This document shows, in pieces, positions 25,687 through 34,116 of a stretch of DNA of 64,000 nucleotides; positions within the stretch are counted from its first letter, which is position 1; every line of letters starts with the position of its first letter. Under the pieces are notes generated by a model that made no database searches, was not told the origin of the DNA, and worked only from the letters and a program-made list of their open reading frames with translations. The DNA lies in contig JBCBAP010000013.1 in NCBI GenBank assembly GCA_038532435.1, forward strand, positions 1 through 64,000, written 5' to 3'. The stretch comes from JBCBAP01 sp038532435. Lineage in GTDB: Bacteria > Pseudomonadota > Alphaproteobacteria > Rhodobacterales > Rhodobacteraceae. The position numbers and the translations under genes were made by a program.

Positions 25687-26517
25687 TCAAATCAGTGCCG
25701 CCGCGACGGCGGTGGTCAGTCCCGACGCAACAAGGCCCGCTCCCATGGGCCAGGTGAGCCAGCGGCCCAGTTCGGGCATCTTCTCGAGTGTCATCAGCAG
25801 CGCGGCAAGCGCCATCCAGCCGAGGCCGAGCATCCCGCCGACGAAGGCGAGCAGCATCAGAGCCCAGCAGCAGGCGAGGCACAGAAGACCCATGCGAAGG
25901 CCCATGCGGATGGGCCCCTCCTCCCAATGCTGCATGAAGAACAGCATCGGGCGGCGGCAGGCGGTCAGGCAGGCATCCTTCACCGGGCTGAACTGATAGA
26001 GCCCCGCCATCACCAGAAGCCCCGCGTTCAGCCACAGCGACACGCTCTGCCCGAGCGGATCGACGAGGCCGAGGCGCAGCAGGTTGAGCTGCGTGAACGC
26101 GCCGACAGCCGCCGCGACGGCCCAGATCGCCAGGTATCCCGCGAGAAACCTTAGAAAATCCACGCGGCCGCTAACCTGCCCACGGACGAAATCGTCGAAG
26201 GTGCGCAGTGCAGGGGCCAGCGTCGGCGCCATCATCGCAGCCGACATCAGGAGCCACATGGGCCAAAGCGTCCAGACCGTGCCCCCGTCCCCGACCGGGG
26301 CGCAAAGCGCGCGCCAGACCGCGGCACCAAAACTGTCCCGCGCGGCCAGAAGGTCCGCCTGCCCGACATGTGCGACGATCAGCAAACCCCAGGCAGCAAG
26401 GATACCGCCATAGAACAGCAGCCAGTGCCACGGCAGACCGATCCGGACGCCGGAGCGCTGCTCCGATCCGGTCGTCGAGGCCCCCGTGGAGCTCGCTGGC
26501 TTTGCCGTCAAATCCAT
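25687..26517 (-). CDS. DUF2182 integral membrane protein (predicted metal-binding)
   Basis: 276 residues with seven or so hydrophobic helices. Family marks: the MWLLMSAAMMAPTLAP segment near residue 108 and the Cys-containing CLACCWALMLLAF near residue 210, with SPVKDACLTACRRP between. Such conserved Met and Cys residues in membrane helices are why the family is described as predicted metal-binding. First gene of the leftward DUF2182-DUF1326-acuI unit; its start is 44 bases from the divergent FadR-type gene with a small palindrome between them. Confidence 0.85.
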   Translation of the reverse strand: MDLTAKPASSTGASTTGSEQRSGVRIGLPWHWLLFYGGILAAWGLLIVAHVGQADLLAARDSFGAAVWRALCAPVGDGGTVWTLWPMWLLMSAAMMAPTLAPALRTFDDFVRGQVSGRVDFLRFLAGYLAIWAVAAAVGAFTQLNLLRLGLVDPLGQSVSLWLNAGLLVMAGLYQFSPVKDACLTACRRPMLFFMQHWEEGPIRMGLRMGLLCLACCWALMLLAFVGGMLGLGWMALAALLMTLEKMPELGRWLTWPMGAGLVASGLTTAVAAALI

Positions 26518-26560
26518 GCTCTATTGAGGACCATAGGCGCGGCGCTCCTGTCAAAGCCTA

Positions 26561-26573
26561 AATGTCAGACATT
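26561..26573. promoter_or_regulatory. Palindrome overlapping the FadR-type gene start
   Basis: AATGTC-A-GACATT is a perfect odd-length dyad that overlaps the first proposed start codon of the FadR-type regulator (26562), in the 44-base gap to the divergent DUF2182 gene. FadR/GntR operators are short dyads of this kind. If the true start is the ATG at 26601, it would lie in the leader. Confidence 0.5.
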
Positions 26574-27338
26574 ACCGGTTCCCGTGAAAGTACCTCACAG
26601 ATGACGCTCGAAATCTCCCCTGTGAACAAGATGGGACTGTCCGGCCAGATCGCCGAGGCGATCCGCGACGCCATCGTGAGCGGGCAGATCACCGTGGGTG
26701 AGCGCCTGCCGAGCGAAACCGAACTTGCCGACCGTTTCGGCGTGTCCCGTCCTACGGTACGCGAGGCGCTCAAGCGGCTTGCGGCGCAGCGGCTGATCCG
26801 TACCCAGCGGGGTGCGACGGGTGGTGCATTCGTCAATCAGATCACCTGGGACGAGGCCTATGACGACCTGATCACGACCTCGACGCTTCTCATCTCCATG
26901 AACGATGTGGATTTCGCCGCGGCGGCAGAGGCGCGGTTCACGCTGGAGCGGGCTTGCATCCCCCTGGCGGCGAAACGGCGAACAGAGGAGCACCTCCAAC
27001 GCATGCGGACAGAACTCGACGCGCAGGCGGATGCGGATCTCACCGACGAACAGTTCTGCGCCTCCGACGTTGCCTTTCACCGCGCGCTGGTTGATGCGGC
27101 GGGCAATCCGATCCTGTCCTACCAGCTCGCTGGCGCGGTCGAGGCGATCGAGCCCCTGATGAACATGCTCACCTACACCGCGCGGGAGCGTGCCCGCGTC
27201 GTCGCCCTCCACCGCCGGATTGCCGACGCGATCTGGGCGCGGGACGCGACCGAGGCGGCGGTCGCGCTGGATGAGGTTTCGGACTACACGCTCGCGCTTG
27301 CCAAGGAAGTGCGGGACCGGCGCGCGGGCGGCGGCTGA
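26562..27338 (+). CDS. FadR/GntR family transcriptional regulator
   Basis: 258 residues. The winged helix domain (about 25-90) has the GntR pattern: AIVSGQITVGERLPSETELADRFGVSRPTVREALKRL across the region, with GATGGAFV as the wing. The C-terminal FCD domain (about 105-250) contains ASDVAFHRALVDAAGNP and LHRRIADAIWARD, including the Asp and His residues that bind a metal or carboxylate effector in this subfamily. Starts at 26562 or 26601 are both possible; neither has a strong ribosome-binding site. It is divergent from the DUF2182-DUF1326-acuI genes and probably controls them, which is inferred from position. Confidence 0.85.
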   Translation: MSDITGSRESTSQMTLEISPVNKMGLSGQIAEAIRDAIVSGQITVGERLPSETELADRFGVSRPTVREALKRLAAQRLIRTQRGATGGAFVNQITWDEAYDDLITTSTLLISMNDVDFAAAAEARFTLERACIPLAAKRRTEEHLQRMRTELDAQADADLTDEQFCASDVAFHRALVDAAGNPILSYQLAGAVEAIEPLMNMLTYTARERARVVALHRRIADAIWARDATEAAVALDEVSDYTLALAKEVRDRRAGGG

Positions 27339-27340
27339 GC

Positions 27341-28486
27341 CTACTCCGGATCGGGCGTGTCCCTGTCCGCACATATCTCCTGCAACTCCGCCCACGCTCC
27401 ATCGTCGAGGATCGGGGTGTACGATCCACCCAGAACTGTATCCGCGGCCCGGGCCTCTTCGGCACGGTCAGAAAGTCTGGGATGGGACCTGAGAAGATCC
27501 ATGATCCGGTCGTCCGGTCCCTCGGAGGGGGAATCGGCAACCTGTGCCTCGATCCGCTCAAAAAAGGCCGCAAAACCCGCGGCGGGCAGGCCGAGCTCGG
27601 CGAACCTGTCATAGACGAAGGCATCGGCGGCGGCCTCCGCCTCCCGCGAGTAGGACGCATTGAGCAGTGCCTCCGCCATTCCAGCCACGGCGAACCCGCC
27701 CGTCACGTCACCAAAGAGCAGTCCCAGCAGCCCCGCAGACCCCGCCGCGCGGAGCGCGTTGCGGGTCGGGTCGCGATTGATCACGTGACCGATCTCGTGG
27801 GCGAACACCCCGGCAACCTCTTCCGGCGTTTCCGCCATCTCAAGAAGACCGGAAAAAAGCACGATCTGCCCCCCGGGCAGCGCGAACGCGTTGGGCTGCG
27901 CGATGGCATAGACCTCAACCTCGACCGGATAGGGCAGGTCGAGACCGGTGATAAGCGTCGCCTGCATCTCCTCAAGGGCACGGTCGCCCTCCGGCGTCGA
28001 ACAAACCGCGATCTCTCCGTCTCCAAAGACCGAGAGAAGGCCGCGAAGCTGCTCCTTCGTCGAGCGACCGAGAGCAATCTCATCCTCCGGCGGGATCAGC
28101 GGTGCGAGACGCTCGGCAATTGCCGGAATGAACTGGAACACCATCAGAAGGACGCCCAAGACCGCCGCGATCGTGAAGCCGGACACCTTGGCCACCGCTG
28201 GCCAGTCCGTGCTGGATTTGCCGAGCGATCGCGCCCGCCCTCGGAGTGCCACCTCGAACTCTTTATCCGACAGGGTCAATCGCGCCATGGGACGGGTGAC
28301 AGGATGCACGACCAGCGGCGCGCTACGCACCTCCTTGGGCAAGGCTCGGATATCATCGTAGGACCAGATCGCAGAGACATCGCCGCCGACCGTCGCGAGG
28401 TGCAGCCCCTCTTCGCGCAAGTCGACGACGACCGGATACGGTTGAGCGGACTCACCGTCGAAAAACGTCGCGCTGACAGCCACCAT
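27341..28486 (-). CDS. M48 family metalloprotease, membrane-anchored
   Basis: 381 residues. A hydrophobic segment (GFTIAAVLGVLLMVFQFIPA, about 103-122) anchors the N-terminus. The zinc motif HEIGH is in FAHEIGHVINRD near residue 230, with a third ligand region in SREAEAAADAF. The N-terminal ~100 residues form a soluble domain of unknown type. M48 proteases degrade damaged or misfolded proteins. It follows the DUF898 gene by two bases; this DUF898-M48 pairing recurs in alphaproteobacteria and suggests a functional pair. Convergent with the FadR-type gene. Confidence 0.9.
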   Translation of the reverse strand: MVAVSATFFDGESAQPYPVVVDLREEGLHLATVGGDVSAIWSYDDIRALPKEVRSAPLVVHPVTRPMARLTLSDKEFEVALRGRARSLGKSSTDWPAVAKVSGFTIAAVLGVLLMVFQFIPAIAERLAPLIPPEDEIALGRSTKEQLRGLLSVFGDGEIAVCSTPEGDRALEEMQATLITGLDLPYPVEVEVYAIAQPNAFALPGGQIVLFSGLLEMAETPEEVAGVFAHEIGHVINRDPTRNALRAAGSAGLLGLLFGDVTGGFAVAGMAEALLNASYSREAEAAADAFVYDRFAELGLPAAGFAAFFERIEAQVADSPSEGPDDRIMDLLRSHPRLSDRAEEARAADTVLGGSYTPILDDGAWAELQEICADRDTPDPE

Positions 28487-28488
28487 GG

Positions 28489-29775
28489 CTAGATCGCCGC
28501 CCCCACATCGAGCGCGTCGGCGAAGCCGCCCGCCTCCCTGCTCGCGTCCTGTGCACTTTGAATGACTTCGTCGAGCTCAGCTGTGTCGTGAAGCACGATG
28601 GTGCGGGCAAAGTGGCCAAAGAGCGGGAGGTTCACGAACACCTCGATCAGCGCATAGAAGACGCCGACTGCCACCCCGACGAACAGGAGCACTGGGATCA
28701 AAGCGACAAAAAGCAGGCCAAGACCACTCATGTCATCGGGAAGGGTGTTCCGCGACAGGGCATCTGACCAACGCGCCGCGGTTTCCGCGAGCGCGCCGGC
28801 CTCGGGACCCGCGAACGATCCGATCTGACTCACTAGCATCGCGAACGAGACGGAGAGCACGATGATGGCGACATAGCTCGCCAGTCCGCCCAGGAGGATG
28901 ATCGCGAAGTAGCGTGCAGTCCGTGCGGAGCTTTCCAGGCGCACCTTGGCTCCCACACGCTTCATCGATGTCAAGATCCTGAAGGACACGACCTGCCACC
29001 GCAGGTACAAGAAGAGCACGATGAGGGAGCCGACGAGCAACGCAGCACCCGCCCCTGTTCCCAGGAAAGAATCCACGTCGCCCCCGGCCTCTTCGATGTC
29101 GATCAGCACGACGCTCGACAGGACCGCGGCCATCGCCATAACCACCCCGGTCATCCAAAGGCCCAACCATGCCGGAAAGAGCTGTGTCCAGGTGCCGTCG
29201 AGGCGCATGGGAAGGGAGCCGTAGGTCGTCCGCTCCGTCGCGAACTGGTCGAGTTTGAAGAGCATCCGCGGATAGAGCAGGCCCAACGTCAGCACGGTGA
29301 CGAAACTGTGCCAGAGCGCGTGCCACATGTAGGTGATCGCCGCGGGCTCCGCATTGAACCGGATGCCCCGCCACCTCGTCCGGCTCAGGATGTAGCGGCG
29401 CGCCCGATAGCGCGCGAAGAAGATGAGGGGCAGGATCAGGAGCACCGTCAGCAGCGGCTGCAGCATCTCCAGCACCGGATTGACGAAGACACCGAACATC
29501 AACGCCAGTTGAAAGGCGCCCAGGTAGACTGCCAGGAACACAACGGCAATGAGAAAGCCCAGCAACTTCTCCAGCCCCGTGCCCGTGTACTCCAGCGGCG
29601 CATCACCGATCCGGATCGCCGACCAGTAGAGCCGCCGCTGACGGGTGCGCATCCAGAACCGGTAGATGCCCAATGTCATGACGGTGAACACAGTCCACTT
29701 GATCATGAGCCAGAACAACCGCATCCGACCCGTAGCGAATCCGACCTCAAGCTGGGGAGAGAAAATGCCGTTCAT
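28489..29775 (-). CDS. DUF898 (YjgN-like) membrane protein
   Basis: 428 residues with around eight hydrophobic helices. DUF898 pattern at the N-terminus: VFTVMTLGIYRFWMRTRQRRLYWSAI and the repeated RTRWRGIRFNAEP; such RYxxTRWRGIRF motifs occur in the family. The protein belongs to the inner membrane and has no known function. It is encoded immediately upstream of the M48 protease, with which it is probably co-expressed; a role in substrate delivery or protease anchoring is only inference. Confidence 0.88.
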   Translation of the reverse strand: MNGIFSPQLEVGFATGRMRLFWLMIKWTVFTVMTLGIYRFWMRTRQRRLYWSAIRIGDAPLEYTGTGLEKLLGFLIAVVFLAVYLGAFQLALMFGVFVNPVLEMLQPLLTVLLILPLIFFARYRARRYILSRTRWRGIRFNAEPAAITYMWHALWHSFVTVLTLGLLYPRMLFKLDQFATERTTYGSLPMRLDGTWTQLFPAWLGLWMTGVVMAMAAVLSSVVLIDIEEAGGDVDSFLGTGAGAALLVGSLIVLFLYLRWQVVSFRILTSMKRVGAKVRLESSARTARYFAIILLGGLASYVAIIVLSVSFAMLVSQIGSFAGPEAGALAETAARWSDALSRNTLPDDMSGLGLLFVALIPVLLFVGVAVGVFYALIEVFVNLPLFGHFARTIVLHDTAELDEVIQSAQDASREAGGFADALDVGAAI

Positions 29776-29853
29776 GCTGCCCTCTGAAATGTCCTGACAT
29801 TGCTTAGCGCAATCATCGGGCGAGATCAGGGCAATTCTGGCTTCCCCGCGGGA

Positions 29854-32169
29854 TCACTCCTCAAAAAAGCGATTATCTCGGGGGAAACCGCGCGGCGCCA
29901 TCCGTCCCGCGCTTGCGCGTTTGGCGATGTAGTCGCCCAGCTCGGTCTCCGTCCGGGTGCGGCCCGCGGGGTCCTTCCAGCTCAGGCCCTCACTCAAGGT
30001 GAAGGTTCGCGCATCGCTCAACCCGCCATCCTTGTACTTCTGCAGGCGCACGCCCTTGCCCCGGGTCATCTCGGGCAGGTCATCGAGCGGGAAGATCAGA
30101 ACCTTGCGATTTTCGCCGACCACCGCGACGTGGTCGCCGTCCACCGGTCGGCAGACGGCCGCTGTCGCGTCACGCAGGTTGAGAACCTGTTTGCCCGACC
30201 TGGTCTGTGCCACCACCTCATCCTCAACGACGACGAAACCGTCACCCGCGGAGGAGGCGACGAGGAGCTTTCGACCGGGCCGGTGAACCATGAGAGCAAG
30301 CACCTCCGCCTCGTTCGGCAGATCGACGAGCAGGCGGACGGGCTCGCCCATACCCCGCCCTCCGGGCAGCTTGTCCGCACCGATGGTGTAGAAACGCCCG
30401 TTGGTGCCGAACATGACGAGCTTGTCCGTCGTCTCCGCATGGAACATGAGGCGAGGGCCGTCGCCATCCTTGAATTTCAGCTCGCTGTCGAGGGCGATGT
30501 GCCCCTTCATCGCGCGCAGCCAACCCATGCGCGAGCAGACAACGGTGATCGGTTCGCGCTCGATCATCGCCTCGAGCGGCACATCCTCGACCTTCGGCGC
30601 ATCGGCAAACCCTGTGCGGCGGGCCTCCGGCGGGTACGCCGCACCGTGGGTCTCCTTCAGATCCGCCAGATCCTGGGCGAACGTGATGCCGCGGAAGTCG
30701 CGCGGTGGGCCGAACGTTTTCCTGGTCTCACGCAGCTGATCGGCGATGCGGGACCACTGCTCGGTTTCGCTTTCCAGCAGGTCCTCGAGATCCGCACGCT
30801 CCACCAGCAGATCGTCCCGCTCCTTGCGCAGCTCCATCTCCTCGAGCCGGCGAAGCGAGCGCAGGCGCATGTTGAGGATCGCCTCCGCCTGGATGTCAGT
30901 GAGCTCGAACTCCTGCATCATCACCGGCTTCGGCTCATCCTCTGTGCGGATGATCTCGATCACCCTGTCGAGGTTGAGAAAGGCGATGATGTAGCCTTCG
31001 AGTACCTCCAGCCGTCGGTCGATCTTCTCCAGCCGATGCCGAGACCGGCGGACAAGCACATCGCGCTGGTGATCGAGCCAGGCGCGTAGCACCTCCCGCA
31101 GGGAACAGACCTTCGGCGTCAGGCCGTCGATCAGAACGTTCATATTGAGGGAGAACCGGATCTCCAGATCCGAGTTGCGGAAGAGCGCTTCCATCAGCAC
31201 GCCCGGGTCAACGGTCTTGGCCCGGGGTTCGAGAACGAGGCGGACATCTTCCGCGGATTCGTCCCGGACGTCGGCGAGGATCGGGATTTTCTTGACGTTG
31301 ATCAGTTCCGCGATCTTCTCAACGAGCTTTGACTTGGCGACCTGGTAGGGGATCTCCGTCACGACGATCTGCCACTGGCCACGGCCGAGCTCCTCTACCT
31401 CCCAGCGCGCACGCAGGCGGAACGCGCCGCGGCCTGTGCGGTAGGTCTCGAGAATGGTCTCCCGCGGCTCGACGATCACACCGCCCGTGGGGAAGTCAGG
31501 ACCCGGGATGTATTCGACCAACTTTTCGATAGTTGCGTTCGGCGCCTTGATGAGGTGCAGCGCCGCGTCGATGACCTCGGCCACATTGTGGGGCGGTATG
31601 TTGGTCGCCATGCCGACCGCGATGCCACTCGCCCCGTTGGCCAGAAGATTGGGGAAGGCACCGGGGAGGACCACCGGCTCCTCCTCCGTCCCGTCGTAGT
31701 TGGGGCGGAAGTCGACCGCGTTCTCCGCCAGCCCCTCCATCATCGCTTCAGCGACGCGGGTGGAGCGGGCCTCGGTGTAGCGCTCGGCGGCCGGGTTGTC
31801 CCCGTCGATATTGCCGAAGTTCCCCTGCCCCTGCACGAGCGGATAGCGGATCGTGAAGTCCTGCGCGAGACGGGCCAGCGCGTCGTAGATCGCCTGGTTG
31901 CCGTGGGGGTGGTAGCTGCCCATGACATCGCCGGTGATCTTCGCACATTTGCGGAAGCCGCCGGTCGCGGTCAGCCCGAGACCGCGCATCCCGTAGAGGA
32001 TCCGCCGATGCACCGGCTTCAGCCCGTCGCGGGCGTCCGGCAGCGCCCGATGCATGATCGTGGACAGCGCATATTGCAGGTACCGCTCGCCAATCGCCCG
32101 GCCCAGGGGCTCCGACGTGATCTGACCCGCAGGATCGTCCATCTCGGTGATATCGCTGTCCTCTGCCAT
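29854..32169 (-). CDS. parC: DNA topoisomerase IV subunit A
   Basis: 771 residues. It starts MAEDSDITEMD, with the breakage-reunion domain from about residue 25: YALSTIMHRALPDARDGLKPVHRRIL, the catalytic Tyr in AAERYTEARSTR, and the C-terminal beta-propeller region near 500-740 (GRFYTIGADKLPGG and similar repeats). With ParE it decatenates chromosomes after replication. The GyrA box QRRGGKG is not seen, which favours ParC over GyrA. The ATG at 32169 is used; the frame extends to 32253 but those codons precede the family start. Confidence 0.94.
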   Translation of the reverse strand: MAEDSDITEMDDPAGQITSEPLGRAIGERYLQYALSTIMHRALPDARDGLKPVHRRILYGMRGLGLTATGGFRKCAKITGDVMGSYHPHGNQAIYDALARLAQDFTIRYPLVQGQGNFGNIDGDNPAAERYTEARSTRVAEAMMEGLAENAVDFRPNYDGTEEEPVVLPGAFPNLLANGASGIAVGMATNIPPHNVAEVIDAALHLIKAPNATIEKLVEYIPGPDFPTGGVIVEPRETILETYRTGRGAFRLRARWEVEELGRGQWQIVVTEIPYQVAKSKLVEKIAELINVKKIPILADVRDESAEDVRLVLEPRAKTVDPGVLMEALFRNSDLEIRFSLNMNVLIDGLTPKVCSLREVLRAWLDHQRDVLVRRSRHRLEKIDRRLEVLEGYIIAFLNLDRVIEIIRTEDEPKPVMMQEFELTDIQAEAILNMRLRSLRRLEEMELRKERDDLLVERADLEDLLESETEQWSRIADQLRETRKTFGPPRDFRGITFAQDLADLKETHGAAYPPEARRTGFADAPKVEDVPLEAMIEREPITVVCSRMGWLRAMKGHIALDSELKFKDGDGPRLMFHAETTDKLVMFGTNGRFYTIGADKLPGGRGMGEPVRLLVDLPNEAEVLALMVHRPGRKLLVASSAGDGFVVVEDEVVAQTRSGKQVLNLRDATAAVCRPVDGDHVAVVGENRKVLIFPLDDLPEMTRGKGVRLQKYKDGGLSDARTFTLSEGLSWKDPAGRTRTETELGDYIAKRASAGRMAPRGFPRDNRFFEE

Positions 32170-32285
32170 AGATATGGTGTAGCGAAGCCTGCGGAGAGGG
32201 TCCAGACGCAATCCGACGGGGCAAAGATACCCCCACGGTTGGATACCTCTCATGGGGACATTTGAGAGAATAAGACGGGGGTGCC

Positions 32286-33113
32286 ATGCGCTCGATCCTG
32301 ATCACCGGCTGCGCGTCCGGCATCGGCTATGATGCGGCGCTGGCGCTGTCCCAACGGGGCTGGCGCGTGTTTGCCACCTGCCGAAAAGCGGAGGACTGTG
32401 CCCAGCTCGAGGCGGACGGGCTCGAAAGCTTCGTCCTCGACTACGAAGACGAGAGCACGATCGAGGCTGCGGTCGCCGAGACCCTTGATCGCACCGGCGG
32501 CACGCTCGACGCGGTGTTCAACAATGGCGCCTACGCGATCCCGGGACTGGTGGAGGATCTGCCGCGGGATGCGCTGCGCGCTTGCTTCGAGGCGAACCTG
32601 TTCGGACCGATCGATCTTGCAAACCGGCTGATGCCGACCTTCGTCGCGCAGGGACACGGGCGGATCGTGCAATGCTCCTCCGTTCTCGGCTTCGTTCCCG
32701 CGCGGGTGCGGGGAGCCTATGTGGGCACGAAACACGCGCTGGAGGGGATGACCGACTGCCTCCGCCTTGAGCTTGCGGGGCAGCCGATCCACGTGAGCCT
32801 CATCGAACCGGGCCCTATTCCGACGCGCTTTCGCATCAACAGCCAGACCCAGTTCGCGCGCTGGATCGATGTCGAGGGAAGCCGCAATCGGGAGTTTTAC
32901 GAGGACGTCGTGAAACCCCGTCTCTACGACGAAAGCGGCACGCCCGACCGGTTCGAGCTGCCAGCTGCCGCCGTAACCGCAAAGCTGATCCACGCGCTTG
33001 AGGCACCGCGCCCTCGGGCCCGCTACTACGTCACGACGGCGACATGGATCGCGTCAGCGGTGAAGCGGCTCCTGCCGACCCGGCTCTCCGATGCGGTGTT
33101 TGTCAGGATCTGA
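32286..33113 (+). CDS. Short-chain dehydrogenase/reductase
   Basis: 275 residues. Cofactor motif ITGCASGIGYDAA near residue 6, NNGAYAIPG (a variant of the NNAG element), catalytic Ser in CSSVLGFVPA and YVGTKHALEG (Y-x-x-x-K). The length and the RFRINSQTQF region resemble the SDR group with a C-terminal lid used on steroid- or retinol-like or lipid substrates. Divergent from parC with 116 bases between the start codons, and followed 44 bases later by a small twin-helix membrane protein gene. The substrate is not indicated by sequence. Confidence 0.88.
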   Translation: MRSILITGCASGIGYDAALALSQRGWRVFATCRKAEDCAQLEADGLESFVLDYEDESTIEAAVAETLDRTGGTLDAVFNNGAYAIPGLVEDLPRDALRACFEANLFGPIDLANRLMPTFVAQGHGRIVQCSSVLGFVPARVRGAYVGTKHALEGMTDCLRLELAGQPIHVSLIEPGPIPTRFRINSQTQFARWIDVEGSRNREFYEDVVKPRLYDESGTPDRFELPAAAVTAKLIHALEAPRPRARYYVTTATWIASAVKRLLPTRLSDAVFVRI

Positions 33114-33157
33114 GCAGCGCCCTTTGCAACAGGCGCGCCCCGCGCTACTTGTCGCTC

Positions 33158-33364
33158 ATGCAGAATGACCCTCTCTTCTGGATTGTCGTCACCGCCTGCC
33201 TTGTGGTGTTCGGCATCCTCCTCGTCGGCGTTGGCGGATTCGCCCGCGGTGGCGAGTTCAACAAGAAATACGCGAACAAGATCATGCGCCTGCGCCTCGC
33301 GGCCCAGTTTGTCGCGGTGATCCTGATCGTCGGATACGTGTTCCTCACCCGGGCCGGGAGCTGA
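33158..33364 (+). CDS. Twin transmembrane (HIG1-like) protein
   Basis: 68 residues from MQNDPLFWIVVTACL. Two hydrophobic helices (about 7-27 and 45-63) are joined by a loop with GEFNKKYANKIMRLRL, a pattern of the small twin-transmembrane proteins with HIG1-like features. The ATG at 33158 is used because the longer frame from 33044 overlaps the SDR gene end. It ends three bases before pduO, and this small gene/pduO pair is a recurrent Rhodobacterales arrangement. Function is not established. Confidence 0.85.
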   Translation: MQNDPLFWIVVTACLVVFGILLVGVGGFARGGEFNKKYANKIMRLRLAAQFVAVILIVGYVFLTRAGS

Positions 33365-33367
33365 GCC

Positions 33368-33940
33368 ATGGTGGTTCTCAACAAGATCTACACGAAGACA
33401 GGTGACGCTGGCGAAACGGCATTGGGCAACGGATCGCGGGTCGCGAAACATTCCCTGCGCGTCTCTGCCTACGGCACCGTGGATGAGGTGAACGCAACCG
33501 TGGGCCTCGCTCAGCAGCACGCGACCGGTGCGCTCGCGGACGGGCTCACGCGGATCCAGAACGACCTCTTCGACCTCGGCGCTGACATGTGCCGGCCGGA
33601 CATGGAGAAGGATGCGGAGGCGGAGTATCCTCCGCTGCGCGTCACGGATGCGCAGGTCGCGCGGCTCGAGGACGAAATCGACGGGATGAACGCGGATCTG
33701 GAGCCCCTGCGCAGCTTCATCCTGCCCGGCGGCACGCCCCTCGCGGCACAGCTTCATCTTTGCCGGACCGTGTGCAGACGCGCGGAGCGACTGTCCGTCG
33801 AGCTTGCGACCATGGAGGCGGTGAACCCCGCGGCGGTGAAGTACCTGAACCGCCTCTCGGACTGGTTCTTCGTTGCCGGGCGTATCGCCAACGACAACGG
33901 ACGTGCAGACATCCTTTGGGTGCCCGGCGCCAACAGGTAG
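33368..33940 (+). CDS. pduO: PduO-type cob(I)alamin adenosyltransferase
   Basis: 190 residues. The ATP-binding N-terminus has the family pattern KIYTKTGDAGETALGNG and the following SLRVSAYGTVDEVNA; the C-terminal region has LCRTVCRRAER and the YLNRLSDWFFVAGR motif of the trimeric PduO/MMAB family. It attaches the 5'-deoxyadenosyl group to cob(I)alamin, making coenzyme B12 needed by methylmalonyl-CoA and ethylmalonyl-CoA mutases. Co-transcribed with the twin-TM gene; no cobalamin riboswitch is visible upstream. Confidence 0.93.
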   Translation: MVVLNKIYTKTGDAGETALGNGSRVAKHSLRVSAYGTVDEVNATVGLAQQHATGALADGLTRIQNDLFDLGADMCRPDMEKDAEAEYPPLRVTDAQVARLEDEIDGMNADLEPLRSFILPGGTPLAAQLHLCRTVCRRAERLSVELATMEAVNPAAVKYLNRLSDWFFVAGRIANDNGRADILWVPGANR

Positions 33941-33962
33941 AACCAGTGACGCGGCGTTTAGA

Positions 33963-33978
33963 TTGACGCTCACGTCAA
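33963..33978. promoter_or_regulatory. Inverted repeat upstream of etfB
   Basis: TTGACG-CTCA-CGTCAA, a perfect dyad in the 176-base gap before etfB, 139 bases upstream of its start. It resembles operator dyads of regulators of acyl-CoA and branched-chain amino-acid degradation, but I cannot assign it to a specific protein. Confidence 0.45.
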
Positions 33979-34116
33979 GCACCTGACATCTTCCCTGCGG
34001 AAAGCGGCGACCCTGCGTCGCTTTTACCCTAGGCGGCCCCGATCCGTGGCGGTAGGTCTAGAAACAACATGAATCCGCCGGGGTACACCCGGCCCATCGC
34101 AGTGGAGAAGCGCGCA

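Noticed and set aside
33114..33157. Cobalamin riboswitch upstream of pduO
   Set aside because: The gap is 44 bases, too short, with no B12-box-like sequence.
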